From contig JABZFM010000011.1 in the NCBI GenBank assembly GCA_014237465.1, forward strand, positions 90,993 to 154,992: a stretch of 64,000 nt of DNA. The letters run 5' to 3'. Positions within the stretch are counted from its first letter, which is position 1. Each line of letters opens with the position of its first letter. Below the pieces are notes generated by a model that was given only the letters and a program-made list of their open reading frames with translations, was not told the origin of the DNA and searched no databases. Positions 35,971 through 45,680 of the stretch are shown here, one piece after another. Source of the DNA: Desulfobacteraceae bacterium (GTDB lineage Bacteria; Desulfobacterota; Desulfobacteria; Desulfobacterales; Desulfosalsimonadaceae). The position numbers and the translations under genes were made by a program.

Positions 35971-36570
35971 CTATATGTTGATGACTTTATCGGCCAACTG
36001 CATGGCAGTGACTATATCGAGCATATTGGTGGTTTCTCCCACCTGTTTTTCTTCCAAAAGATTAAAGTGCATCAGGCAGGTGCCGCATACCAGTATATGA
36101 ACACCGCTGTCTGCCAGTTCTTTGATATCATCCAGAACTTCCGACTCGGTGATTGTCAACTTGACGCCGTTATTGACAAAAACAAGCCGCCACAGATCAG
36201 ACCCCATTTCTTTTAATGTTTTGATAAAACTGATGATGAGCTTTAACCCCAGCTCATCATCGCCATATCCCATGCGGTCTGTTGCGATCATGACCATTAT
36301 TTTTCCGGTTTCACCGTCTTCGGAAACCATCTTTATTTCTTTTTCCGGGACCGGTTTGCCGTCCGTGGTTCCCGTGACCAAAAAATCCGGCCCTTCTGCC
36401 TGAACTTCGACCTGGTATGACTGGGACTCCAGAAAACGGGATACATTCTGCTTTGCCGCTTCATTATCAACAAGCACCTGGATAATCCCGGGTTGCTCAT
36501 TCTCAATAGCTTCTTTTGCAGCCAGAACAGGGGCCGGACAGGAAAGTTTCCGGGCATCAATCTCTTTCAT
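35971..36570 (-). CDS. yedF: YedF-like sulfurtransferase-like protein (selenium-metabolism type)
   Basis: A 199-aa two-domain protein. Residues 1-75 form a TusA-like domain with the conserved KLSCPAPVLAAK motif containing Cys10. Residues ~95-199 form a DsrE-like domain (MVMIATDRMGYGDDELGLKL ... VNNGVKLT ... GVHILVCGTCLMHF). The fused form is a marker of bacteria that use selenium. The ATG follows AGGAGG. It is transcribed divergently from a LysR regulator that often accompanies it, which supports co-regulation. The exact reaction is not established. Confidence 0.9.
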   Translation of the reverse strand: MKEIDARKLSCPAPVLAAKEAIENEQPGIIQVLVDNEAAKQNVSRFLESQSYQVEVQAEGPDFLVTGTTDGKPVPEKEIKMVSEDGETGKIMVMIATDRMGYGDDELGLKLIISFIKTLKEMGSDLWRLVFVNNGVKLTITESEVLDDIKELADSGVHILVCGTCLMHFNLLEEKQVGETTNMLDIVTAMQLADKVINI

Positions 36571-36756
36571 TATTCCTCCTAAAAAATGCTGTAATTGCGC
36601 TTTTATAAAAATTTATATATATTGTATTTTTCAATAATACAAATTGTCATTTTCTATAGAAAACCGTTTTATTATTGAAAAAATCAATACACATTCATAA
36701 ACGGCAATTTGCTAGAACTGAAGGCGGTTTTGCTCAACTCATAAAAGGCATCAAAT

Positions 36757-37653
36757 ATGGATTTATGGCATTTAAAAGTGTTTCAGAAAGTAATCGACCA
36801 CAAGGGTTTTTCAAATGCATCAAAAGTCGTCAACCTGACGCAACCCACCATCAGCAGCCATATTAAGGAGCTGGAAAATTATTACGAATGCCGGCTTGTA
36901 GACCGCCTGGGTAAGCAGGCACTACCGACCAAAGCTGGAGAACTCCTCTATGATTACGCGGGCAAACTCCTTTCGCTTTTTGAAGAAACCGAAACCGCAA
37001 TGGCAGAATTTCTAGGTAAAATCAGCGGGCGCCTGGCTATCGGCGGAAGCACCATCCCAGGCAATTATATCCTCCCTCAGGAAATCGGTCATTTTCTAAA
37101 AAAATTTGAAGATGTGAACATCTCTGTAATTATCGGAGATACGGAACAAATCATAAATGATATTGTAGATTACAGGTTAGAACTTGCGATCGTGGGCGCA
37201 AAAACCGAACTGAAACAGATCAAGCAGAAAAAACTGATTGAAGATGAAATGAGCCTGGTCATCCCCGGCAATCATAAATGGGCAGCCAGAGATCATGTCA
37301 GCATTGATATGCTGTTTTCCGAACCGTTTATCACCCGCGAACAGGGATCGGGTACCTTAAAATCCATTCAAAACAGCTTTGCAGAAATCGGCAAAGATGT
37401 ATTCTCTTTAAATATTATTGCGCAGCTGGGGAGCACTGCCGCGGTTATCCAGGGAATCAAAAACAACGTCGGCATTTCAATCTTTTCAACAAGAGCGATT
37501 AAAGAGGAACTGGCAGCAGGAAGTCTCAAAGCTTTGGCAATTAAAGGAGTGGATCTCAAGCGCAACTTCTATCTGACCACCCATAAAAACCGGACCGCAT
37601 CGCCCCTGTGCAGGGCGTTTATTAACTTTCTGGAAGAGAAGTTCAGCGGATAA
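36757..37653 (+). CDS. LysR-family regulator, selenium-metabolism associated type
   Basis: A 298-aa LysR-type regulator. The N-terminal winged helix has MDLWHLKVFQKVIDHKGFS then ASKVVNLTQPTISSHIKELE; the C-terminal effector domain begins near residue 92 (LAIGGSTIPGNYILPQEIG). The starting MDLWHLKVF and the neighbour yedF fit the selenium-associated subgroup. It probably binds in the 186-nt shared upstream region to regulate yedF and itself; the AT-rich stretch 36600-36680 has several ATAAAA/TTTTAT elements. Confidence 0.88.
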   Translation: MDLWHLKVFQKVIDHKGFSNASKVVNLTQPTISSHIKELENYYECRLVDRLGKQALPTKAGELLYDYAGKLLSLFEETETAMAEFLGKISGRLAIGGSTIPGNYILPQEIGHFLKKFEDVNISVIIGDTEQIINDIVDYRLELAIVGAKTELKQIKQKKLIEDEMSLVIPGNHKWAARDHVSIDMLFSEPFITREQGSGTLKSIQNSFAEIGKDVFSLNIIAQLGSTAAVIQGIKNNVGISIFSTRAIKEELAAGSLKALAIKGVDLKRNFYLTTHKNRTASPLCRAFINFLEEKFSG

Positions 37654-37744
37654 TTTCATTATCCTTTAAATAAATCAATAGTTATATTAATTACTTAAAT
37701 TAAAAAGTATAAACTATTAATTTAACTGTTTTAATGCTTGGCAA

Positions 37745-37945
37745 TTATGCAAGATACCAGGTTTGCCTGTCATATTTCAGCGTGCAGACTTTCCCGTCAT
37801 CGCCTCGGATTTTAAAAAACCGGGCATCCGGTGTCTGCCACCGGGCAATAATTTCAATGATTTCAACCTGCCGGTCCCCTATCCGGAATCGCCGGGGCGT
37901 CTCATCCGCACGGTAACCGGCATAGCATTCGACATGTACTTTCAT
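37745..37945 (-). CDS. Conserved small protein of unknown function
   Basis: A 66-aa protein beginning MKVHVECYAGYRADETPRR and ending FKIRGDDGKVCTLKYDRQTW. It looks like a small beta-rich domain, and short proteins of this pattern are familiar to me from Desulfobacterota. No catalytic residue is obvious. It is transcribed away from the trmJ-like gene and convergent with the LysR gene. Confidence 0.65.
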   Translation of the reverse strand: MKVHVECYAGYRADETPRRFRIGDRQVEIIEIIARWQTPDARFFKIRGDDGKVCTLKYDRQTWYLA

Positions 37946-38072
37946 AATTTGATTCTTTAAAATTCACTGAAAATATTAATTTTCATTAAAACTATTGAAA
38001 GGCAAGCATACTTTCTATATTTATTGCCTGAAAAAGAAGCTCAGGCAACATTTTAATTCAACAGTAAAAAGA

Positions 38073-38861
38073 ATGATTATGGAACAAAAAATCAATTTAG
38101 ATCATATTCATATTGTACTCAACCGGCCACGGTTTTCGGAAAATATCGGTTCTGCCGTGCGGGCCATGCGAAACATGGGACTGGGCAAACTTATTGTTGT
38201 CGACCCGGAAAATTATGACCTTGAAAAGGTCATGCGGCTGGCCACCCATGAATCTGCTGAAATGGTCGAGCAGATCAAAATATATGACAACCTGGAATCC
38301 GCTGTTTCCTCAATGAATTATGTTGTGGGGACAACCGCCAGGCTTGGCGGAGAGCGTCAGTCCATACAGAAACCCGCCGACCTTGCCGCTCGGCTTATTT
38401 CAATATCCGACAACAACATGATTGCGATTGTTTTCGGGCCAGAGGACCGGGGGCTGACCAATGAGGAAATCAGGCTCTGTCATGTTTTAATCAATATTCC
38501 CACAGCGAATTTTTCATCGATTAACCTGGCCCAGTCCGTCATGATCATCTGCTATGAAATCTTTCAGGCCGGCCGAAAAAGCAAATCATCCTTTTCTCCG
38601 CGCCTGGCATCCCGTCATGAACTTGACGGAATGTATGATCAGTTAAAAGATATTCTGGTCCGGATCGATTATATACTGCCGGAAAACCCGGATTACTGGA
38701 TGAACAAACTAAGACATTTCTTTTCACGTATCCCTTTGCGGGCACGGGAAGTCAGTATTATCCGGGGAATCTGCCGCCAGGTCAACTGGTATGGGAAAAA
38801 ATGTTATTGGGACGGTAAAAACGATATCCCGCCGGATCCGGCGCTTTTTATATCCGACTAA
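38073..38861 (+). CDS. tRNA/rRNA methyltransferase of the TrmJ/TrmH (SPOUT) family
   Basis: SAM-dependent 2'-O-methyltransferase with the SPOUT knot, closest to TrmJ (tRNA Cm32/Um32). Motif 1 is VLNRPRFSENIGSAVRAMRNMGL, motif 2 is IVFGPEDRGLTNEEI and motif 3 is NIPTANFSSINLAQSVMI with the catalytic pattern expected. The C-terminal extension (about 160-262) fits TrmJ. I start at the ATG before IMEQKINLDHI; an upstream TTG frame would add about 26 basic residues. Confidence 0.88.
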   Translation: MIMEQKINLDHIHIVLNRPRFSENIGSAVRAMRNMGLGKLIVVDPENYDLEKVMRLATHESAEMVEQIKIYDNLESAVSSMNYVVGTTARLGGERQSIQKPADLAARLISISDNNMIAIVFGPEDRGLTNEEIRLCHVLINIPTANFSSINLAQSVMIICYEIFQAGRKSKSSFSPRLASRHELDGMYDQLKDILVRIDYILPENPDYWMNKLRHFFSRIPLRAREVSIIRGICRQVNWYGKKCYWDGKNDIPPDPALFISD

Positions 38862-38867
38862 ATCTTC

Positions 38868-38895
38868 TTGACAAAAAAAAATTTTCGCTTATCTT
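38868..38895 (+). promoter_or_regulatory. Candidate sigma-70 promoter of the metal-efflux operon
   Basis: A consensus TTGACA at 38868-38873, a 16-nt spacer, and TATCTT at 38890-38895 (4 of 6 matches to TATAAT). It overlaps the last bases after the TrmJ-like stop codon and lies about 33 nt before the next start codon. No CueR/ZntR-type dyad is evident in the spacer. Confidence 0.5.
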
Positions 38896-38927
38896 ATGAT
38901 GCCAATCTAAAAATACATTATAAAAAT

Positions 38928-39332
38928 ATGAAAATTACAAAATACATTTTAATTTATACGATTTCGCTTTGCATTGCCGCTCATGCCATAACCCTTTCAC
39001 AGATTTGCATGGGACCGGATCACTGCGATTCAGAAATTAACTGGACAAATATCTGTCACACCCAAACCCCTGTTCATCACAATTCTCATGAATGTTCGTT
39101 TGACCATTCAAATAACGAATGTATTGATATTTCGATCACCTCAATTGCAAACTCGAGCAGCAACAGACATTCAGTCAATCAACCAACCGTCAACAAACCG
39201 CTTATCTTAAAAATATCCACACCAGACCATCCTTTTTACACTTCTGATTTTTCAAAATTAAAAACAAATCTTTTTCCTGTCTTTACAGACATGACCCCCC
39301 TGTCAATTGCATCAACTATTCTCATCGTTTGA
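38928..39332 (+). CDS. Small exported His/Cys-rich protein of the metal-efflux operon
   Basis: A 134-aa protein with a signal peptide-like start (KITKYILIYTISLCIAAHA) and then CMGPDHCDSE, ICHTQTPVHHNSHECSF and HSNNECID. The Cys and His density in residues ~28-75 suggests periplasmic metal binding, analogous in position to small leader proteins of cus/czc operons, although I recognise no family. It precedes the TolC-like gene by 153 nt. The start used is the ATG before KITKY. Confidence 0.6.
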   Translation: MKITKYILIYTISLCIAAHAITLSQICMGPDHCDSEINWTNICHTQTPVHHNSHECSFDHSNNECIDISITSIANSSSNRHSVNQPTVNKPLILKISTPDHPFYTSDFSKLKTNLFPVFTDMTPLSIASTILIV

Positions 39333-39485
39333 TTTCAACCATATCACCACCTATTTTTTTTCAAAACTAAAAAAACTGATGTTTTTCAGTCCGTTTTTTC
39401 TATTCCTGTCCTCTATTTAAATTATTAACAGGGACAATAAGCGATCCTGATAACATCCCAATTATATAATTAAGGACTGAAACGA

Positions 39486-40799
39486 ATGAATATAAAGTAT
39501 CTTTCAATTCTATTTCTATCTCTTTATTGTTTCGCTGCCTGGATTTGTGCACCGGCTTTTGCCGGCCAAAACCAGATGATAACGAACCCCGTTCCACCAG
39601 CAACCCGCGCAATGGATTCAATTTCTCCTGATTCCGGAAACAACAGCGCGGATCTGACACTTGAAAAAGTCGTCGCCGCAGTCCTGGAACATAATCCGGA
39701 TTTGAATGTATCAAAATTCAATACTCAACTGGCTGAAGCCGAAAAGCTGCAGGCCTCTTTTTTTCCGAATCCCGAACTTGAATTGGAGTATGAAAATTTT
39801 GATGAGCCTGAAAAGACGCTGGCAATCGGCTATCTTATTGAACTTGGAGGAAAACGGAAACAGCGAATGGAACTGGCAGGCACTGCCGTTGAACTGGCAA
39901 CGATTGAATTCGATGGCGCCAGGGTCGAACTCATTTACGAAACCGCTGCCGCATTTATCAATGTCCTGCTTGCCCAGGAAAACCTGCGCATAACAATGGA
40001 AAAAGAAAAGCTGGCTGATCAGGTTTATGCAACATCCAGGGAACGGGTGCTGGCCGGGCGGGTCTCCCCCATGGAACAGGTAACGGCTGAAATCAAAAGA
40101 AGCAATGTAAGGATTGAAGTACAAAAAGCGGATGATGAACTAATGATTGCCCGGACAAATCTATCATCTATGTGGGGCAATCCGGGTGCTGACTTTAATG
40201 TGGCAAAAGGAAGCTTTGAACAAATCCGATCCGTTCCGTCTTTTGACTCATTATCCGCTGCAGTTCAAAATTCTCCGGTAATCAGGGCGAAATCTTCGGA
40301 AATAAAAATTGCTGAAAACAGCCTTGATCTTGAAAAACGTAACCGGATCCCGGACCTTACACTTTCAGGCGGCATAAAAAAAATAGATGAATCCGATGAT
40401 CTCATCTATATTGTAGGCCTGTCACTGCCCATCCCCTTATTTGATCACAATCAGGCGGCCGTCAAACACGCCTCCTCGGAACTGGACCGGCATGCAGCCG
40501 CATTATTTGCTGAAAAAAATCGATTAATCAAAGACCTGAAAATCGCTTATCAGACGCTAAAAACAGCACACCAACAAGTAAACACCATTAAAACGGATAT
40601 TCTGCCGTCCGCCCAAACCGTGCTTGAGGCAGTTAAAGAAGGATACCAGGAAGGTGAATTCGGTTTCCTGGAAATGCTTGAAGCCCAGAGCACGCTTTAT
40701 GAATCACATGAAAGCTACGTTCAGTCTCTTGGGCAATATCATCACGCCGTAATCGATCTTGAAAAAATTCTGGGCAAAGACTTATCGGAATTTAACTAA
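39486..40799 (+). CDS. TolC-family outer-membrane efflux protein (CusC/CzcC-like)
   Basis: A 437-aa outer-membrane channel component of the tripartite pump. A signal peptide spans about 1-26 (LSILFLSLYCFAAWICAPAFA). Two outer-membrane efflux repeats follow; typical motifs are HNPDLNVSKFNTQLAEAEKL, FPNPELELEYENF and LSLPIPLFDHNQ. The channel would connect the inner-membrane pump to the outside. It is the second gene of the operon, 52 nt before the adaptor. Confidence 0.9.
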   Translation: MNIKYLSILFLSLYCFAAWICAPAFAGQNQMITNPVPPATRAMDSISPDSGNNSADLTLEKVVAAVLEHNPDLNVSKFNTQLAEAEKLQASFFPNPELELEYENFDEPEKTLAIGYLIELGGKRKQRMELAGTAVELATIEFDGARVELIYETAAAFINVLLAQENLRITMEKEKLADQVYATSRERVLAGRVSPMEQVTAEIKRSNVRIEVQKADDELMIARTNLSSMWGNPGADFNVAKGSFEQIRSVPSFDSLSAAVQNSPVIRAKSSEIKIAENSLDLEKRNRIPDLTLSGGIKKIDESDDLIYIVGLSLPIPLFDHNQAAVKHASSELDRHAAALFAEKNRLIKDLKIAYQTLKTAHQQVNTIKTDILPSAQTVLEAVKEGYQEGEFGFLEMLEAQSTLYESHESYVQSLGQYHHAVIDLEKILGKDLSEFN

Positions 40800-40850
40800 T
40801 ACAATCGTGCAATGTTCAATAAAGCGCGCACATACAAGGAGTCACAATAA

Positions 40851-42281
40851 ATGAAACGTAAATTAATATTTTTGATTATCGTTATGGCTGCCGCATTCAT
40901 CGGCCTTCAATATACGTCCAATCAATCAATCGCAGAAACCGCAGATGAACATGACATCCACAGTGAAGAAAACATCCTGTCAGATGATCACGATCATGAC
41001 GCACATGATGATCACGATGATTACGATGAGCATGAGACACATGAAGTCGATATGCATGATGAGCATGATGAGCATGACCATGTGAACGAAGAAAGCCATG
41101 AAGGGCATGATCATGAACCAGACATTCATGACCAAGAAACGCATGATGCCCATCCGGACGCTCATGACAGCCATGATGCCCACGGTCATTCTGATAACGA
41201 ATTTGACGGATCCATCGAATTGATGAGCAAACCCCAGACAAATGAAGCCGGTATTACGACAGATACCATAAGAACAGGGATCATCAGCAAGCAGATCAAA
41301 CTGACCGGCGAAGTTACATTTAACCAGGATCGTATCGTCCACCTGGTTCCCCGGATCTCCGGCGTAGTGGTCTCAGTGTATAAAAAACTGGGCGACCCTG
41401 TTAAACAGGGAGATGTATTGGCGGTTATTCACAGTCGCGAATTAACGGATATTAAGTCCGAATACCTTGCGGCAATCGAACGTATCGCCAATTCAAAGAT
41501 CAATTTTGAACGCGAATCGTCTTTATGGCAAAAAAAAATTATCCCGGAAAGACAATATCTGGAAAGCAAACAGAATTATACTGAAACCCGGATCGCGCTG
41601 CAATCTGCTGAACGCAAACTCCATGCGCTGGGTTTTTCCGAGCAATATATCGCCGATTTGCCGAATCAGCCCCATGAAAGCCTGGTTCAGTATAATTTAA
41701 CCGCACCCAGCGACGGAGTTATCATTGAAAAACACATTGTACAGGGCGAACTGGTTACAACGGAATCTCCTTTATTTATCGTATCTGACATCAGTTCACT
41801 GTGGATTGACCTGCAGGTATATCCCAAGGATCTGGAATCCGTAACGGCCGGGCAAAAAATTTTCATCAGTGCGTTAGAAGGCAAATTAACTGCCCAGGGA
41901 ATTATTTCATTCCTGTCTCCTGTAATCAGCCAGGAAACAAGAACCGCCCTGGCACGTGTGGAGCTTTCAAATACCAACAACATGTGGCGCGCCGGCTTAT
42001 TCGCAACCGCCATCGTCACCCCGGAACACAATGGCGAAAATAATACCCTGGTTGTCCCGAAATCCGCCATTCAGACTATTAACGGGAACCTTTGCGTTTT
42101 TATCGTGACTTCCAAAGGGTATTTTCCGGTAACCGTTGAAACAGGCCAATCCAACAATACGCATATGGAAATTCTTTCCGGAGTCTCTGCCGGCCAGACA
42201 TATGTCAGCAACGGGTCATTTGAGCTGAAAGCAAAATTGGTCACCAGTCAATTAGACGGACATGCGGGCCACGGACACTAA
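40851..42281 (+). CDS. RND efflux adaptor with a histidine/aspartate-rich leader (CusB/CzcB-like)
   Basis: A 476-aa periplasmic membrane-fusion protein. After an N-terminal membrane anchor (FLIIVMAAAFIGLQ), residues ~34-115 hold dozens of His, Asp and Glu in patterns such as DDHDHDAHDDHDDYDEHETH. The adaptor proper follows: HLVPRISGVVVSVYKKLGDP (lipoyl/barrel-sandwich), a hairpin and the beta-barrel LVTTESPLFIVSDISSLWID. AAGGAG precedes the ATG. The rich leader should chelate divalent metals in the periplasm and feed the pump, and points to Zn, Co, Ni or Cu export. Confidence 0.92.
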   Translation: MKRKLIFLIIVMAAAFIGLQYTSNQSIAETADEHDIHSEENILSDDHDHDAHDDHDDYDEHETHEVDMHDEHDEHDHVNEESHEGHDHEPDIHDQETHDAHPDAHDSHDAHGHSDNEFDGSIELMSKPQTNEAGITTDTIRTGIISKQIKLTGEVTFNQDRIVHLVPRISGVVVSVYKKLGDPVKQGDVLAVIHSRELTDIKSEYLAAIERIANSKINFERESSLWQKKIIPERQYLESKQNYTETRIALQSAERKLHALGFSEQYIADLPNQPHESLVQYNLTAPSDGVIIEKHIVQGELVTTESPLFIVSDISSLWIDLQVYPKDLESVTAGQKIFISALEGKLTAQGIISFLSPVISQETRTALARVELSNTNNMWRAGLFATAIVTPEHNGENNTLVVPKSAIQTINGNLCVFIVTSKGYFPVTVETGQSNNTHMEILSGVSAGQTYVSNGSFELKAKLVTSQLDGHAGHGH

Positions 42282-42310
42282 CCGGTTGAAAAATATATGA
42301 GGATTTATAC

Positions 42311-45300
42311 ATGATTGATTATATAATTGAAAAAGCAATTAAAGAGCGCCTGATCATTATTATATGCCTTCTCTGCGTCATTGGATACGGCATCTTCCAG
42401 TATAACCGCTTGCCGGTGGAAGCGTTTCCGGATGTTTCTCCTGTCATGGTGCCGGTTTTTGCCGAAGCGCACGGAATGGCGCCTGAGGAAGTGGAACGGT
42501 TGATTACTTTTCCCATAGAAACCGCCATGAACGGCCTGCCCGGCGTGACACAGATAAAATCCACGTCCGCTTTCGGGTTGGCGGCTGTTTATGTTTATTT
42601 TAACGATGATACGGACATTTACTTTGCCCGCCAGATTGTTGCAGAACGTCTTTCAAGTGCCATGGCCGATCTGCCTGAAATGCATGAACCGCCGGGTCTG
42701 GGTCCCATTTCATCCGGTCTGGGCCAGATTTTTATATACTATTTAACAATTGATGGGTCTGCGGATACCGACGGCAAAGATCCGGATACCTATCTTCGGG
42801 AAATCAACGACTGGATTGTAAAATTTCAGCTCCAGTCCATACCCGGGGTTACCGATATTCTTTCCATCGGCGGTCATATTCTGCAATACCAGGTCAAAAT
42901 CAATCCGGACCAGATGAACCAGTTCCAGATCGGACTAGATGAACTGGTGGATACAATACAGAAAAACAACAAAAATGCCGGCGGACAGTTTTTAACCCTC
43001 AACCATGAAGAATATCTCGTCCGGGGTATCGGATTGCTCCAAAATCTTGACGATATTCGCAACCTGCACATCAAAGTGGTCAACGGGACCCCGGTTCGGA
43101 TCAAAGATATTGCAGACATCAGTTTCGGAAAAGAAATTCGCCGTGGTATTGTTACGCGCAATGGTGAAAAAGAAGTGGTATCCGGAATCGTGATGCAGCT
43201 TTTTGGCGAAAACACGTCTGATGTGATCCAGCGTCTGTATAAAAAAATTCCGGAAGTCCAGGCATCCCTTCCATCGGGAATTCACCTGGTTCCGTTTTAT
43301 GAACAGGCCGAACTGGTTGCCGAGGCAACCGATACGGTAAAAAAAGCGCTCATATACGGCGCGGTGCTGGTGATATTTTCCTTATTTCTCTTTCTGGGCA
43401 ACTTGAGGACCGCTCTGATCGTGGCCCTTGCCCTGCCCCTGTGCGTATTAATTGCCGTCATTTTTATGGGGTTTAAAGGGTTGTCCGCAAACCTCATGTC
43501 CCTTGGCGGTATCGCCGTGGGTATCGGTATGCTTGGAGACGGGGCCATCGTGATGGTGGAAAATATTTTCAGGCATTTATCCGAACCGCAAAACCGCGGC
43601 CGTAACAAGATAAACATTATTTTGCAGGCAGCCAAAGAAGTCGGCCGACCCATTGTCTTTTCCATTGCCATCATCGTTATTGTGTTCATGCCGATCTTCA
43701 CGCTACAGCAGGTTGAAGGCAAAATGTTTTCTCCCATGGCATTTACCATCACATTTGCACTCATCGGGTCCATTCTGGCAGCCCTGGTGATGGCCCCGGT
43801 TTTATCCGTTTACATTTTGAAGCCGCGAAAAGGCCAGGAATTTATTGTGTTGCGGTTTTTGAAAAAACTGTATCGGCCGGCACTGATTAAGGCCATTGAT
43901 CACAAAATATTTGTGCTGCTTGTCACGGTCATTATTTTTGTTGGCAGCCTGATGCTGGTTCCCCGGCTCGGAACTGAATTCATCCCCACCCTTGAAGAAG
44001 GATCCATTCTGATCGGGGTAACCATGGCGCCTTCTATTTCCATGGATAAAGGCAAGGAAATTGTCATGAAGCTGGAACGTAAAATTATGGCTTATGACGA
44101 AGTGGAAGAAACCGTTTCACGCATCGGCCGGCCGGAAGCCGGAAGCCATCCCCACCCGGTTAATTACGCCGAAGTCCATATTGAACTCAAACCATTGCAT
44201 GAATGGAATAACTACACGAACAAGGCGCAGTTGATCTCCGCGCTGGAAAAGTCATTAAAAGAATATCCCGGCATTCAGCTGAATTTTACTCAGCCCATTC
44301 AAAATGCGTTTGACGAATTATTATCCGGTGTCAAATCCCAGCTGGCCATAAAACTCTTCGGTGATGATTTAAATATACTTAAAACCAAAGCGGATGAGAT
44401 TAAAAGCGCCATCATCGACATTCCAGGCCTGGTAGACCTTTCAGCAGAACAGAGCTTCGGACAGCCCCAGATACAAATCATTGCGGACCGGGACGCCTGC
44501 TCCCGTTATGGGGTGAACGTATCTGAAATACTTGAAATTGTCGAACTGGCCATTGGCGGTGAAGTCGTTGATCAGATTTATTTGAATAACCGCCGATTCG
44601 GTATCCACGTCAGATTCCAGGAACAATTCCGCGTTGATCCATCCGCAATTTCCAACCTGCTCATCCGGACGGAAAAGCAACAGCTGATTCCGCTCTCGCA
44701 GGTTGCCGAGATTAAAAAAGTCATCGGCCCATTACAGATAAACCGGGAAGAAAACCAGCGCCGCTGGATGATTCAGGCCAATGTCCGAGGGCGTGATATG
44801 GGCAGCGTGGTATCAGACATCCAGCGCCTGATTTCAGAAAATGTGTCGCTGCCCCCGGGATATTTTATTGATTACGGCGGACAGTTTGAGAATCAGCAAC
44901 GGGCCATGAAACGGTTAAATATCATTGTTCCCATTGCGATCCTGTTGATTTTCCTGATGCTGTACATGGCCTTTGACGATTTTCGGAATTCCCTGCTTAT
45001 TATTATCAATGTACCGCTTTCCCTGATCGGCGGAATTATCGGGCTTTATGTTTGCGGAGAATACCTTTCTGTGCCGGCTTCGGTGGGCTTTATCGCTTTG
45101 TTCGGCATTGCGGTCCAGAATGGCGTGGTGCTGGTGTCATATATTAAACAGGAGCGGGAACATGGGGTCGATCTTCGTGAAGCATTGGTTAACGGCGGAC
45201 TCCTCCGCCTGCGGCCGGTTTTAATGACGGCTTTTACCACTATTGTCGGCCTGATTCCTTTGCTGCTGTCAACCGGCATCGGCTCGGAAGTTCAGCGGCC

Positions 45301-45448
45301 TTTAGCCATCGTGGTGGTCTTCGGCCTGATCTCATCCACATTTCTCACCCTGTTTTTGATTCCTGCCATGTACGGCTGGTTTGAAAATGAAGATAAAATT
45401 AAATCCGTACAGGCAAGGTATTATGAAAAACTCGGAGAAAGCACCTGA
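42311..45448 (+). CDS. CusA/CzcA-family heavy-metal RND efflux pump
   Basis: A 1045-aa inner-membrane proton antiporter of the HME-RND group with 12 helices and two large periplasmic domains. The signatures are PVEAFPDVSPVMVPVFAEAH at the start, TM4 segment VGIGMLGDGAIVMVENIFRH with the essential Asp, PRLGTEFIPTLEEGSILIGV and the C-terminal SVGFIALFGIAVQNGVVLVS. The ion cannot be assigned from sequence; the His-rich adaptor suggests a divalent metal. It is the last gene of the operon, followed by a strong terminator. Confidence 0.92.
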   Translation: MIDYIIEKAIKERLIIIICLLCVIGYGIFQYNRLPVEAFPDVSPVMVPVFAEAHGMAPEEVERLITFPIETAMNGLPGVTQIKSTSAFGLAAVYVYFNDDTDIYFARQIVAERLSSAMADLPEMHEPPGLGPISSGLGQIFIYYLTIDGSADTDGKDPDTYLREINDWIVKFQLQSIPGVTDILSIGGHILQYQVKINPDQMNQFQIGLDELVDTIQKNNKNAGGQFLTLNHEEYLVRGIGLLQNLDDIRNLHIKVVNGTPVRIKDIADISFGKEIRRGIVTRNGEKEVVSGIVMQLFGENTSDVIQRLYKKIPEVQASLPSGIHLVPFYEQAELVAEATDTVKKALIYGAVLVIFSLFLFLGNLRTALIVALALPLCVLIAVIFMGFKGLSANLMSLGGIAVGIGMLGDGAIVMVENIFRHLSEPQNRGRNKINIILQAAKEVGRPIVFSIAIIVIVFMPIFTLQQVEGKMFSPMAFTITFALIGSILAALVMAPVLSVYILKPRKGQEFIVLRFLKKLYRPALIKAIDHKIFVLLVTVIIFVGSLMLVPRLGTEFIPTLEEGSILIGVTMAPSISMDKGKEIVMKLERKIMAYDEVEETVSRIGRPEAGSHPHPVNYAEVHIELKPLHEWNNYTNKAQLISALEKSLKEYPGIQLNFTQPIQNAFDELLSGVKSQLAIKLFGDDLNILKTKADEIKSAIIDIPGLVDLSAEQSFGQPQIQIIADRDACSRYGVNVSEILEIVELAIGGEVVDQIYLNNRRFGIHVRFQEQFRVDPSAISNLLIRTEKQQLIPLSQVAEIKKVIGPLQINREENQRRWMIQANVRGRDMGSVVSDIQRLISENVSLPPGYFIDYGGQFENQQRAMKRLNIIVPIAILLIFLMLYMAFDDFRNSLLIIINVPLSLIGGIIGLYVCGEYLSVPASVGFIALFGIAVQNGVVLVSYIKQEREHGVDLREALVNGGLLRLRPVLMTAFTTIVGLIPLLLSTGIGSEVQRPLAIVVVFGLISSTFLTLFLIPAMYGWFENEDKIKSVQARYYEKLGEST

Positions 45449-45472
45449 TAAGCAGGTAATTTTGTGAAACAC

Positions 45473-45523
45473 TGCCCCCCTTAATTCAAATTGACTTCAG
45501 CTCGAATTCAGGGGGGCTTTTTT
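45473..45523 (+). terminator. Rho-independent terminator of the metal-efflux operon
   Basis: Arms GCCCCCCTTAATTC and GAATTCAGGGGGGC pair, followed by TTTTTTTA. It lies about 25 nt after the pump stop codon and isolates the glycogen cluster downstream. Confidence 0.85.
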
Positions 45524-45680
45524 TATTATTTATTTGTAGAAGTAAAATTTATTTGTTAATTCATAATTAAACAAAGATTGAACCGCCATCACAACTTAAA
45601 ACAATTTTTCAGGTCCTCCTTCCTGAGTCTAAACGTTCGATAATTCTTGCACTTTTTAAAATATTCAAGGCAAGATCGAA

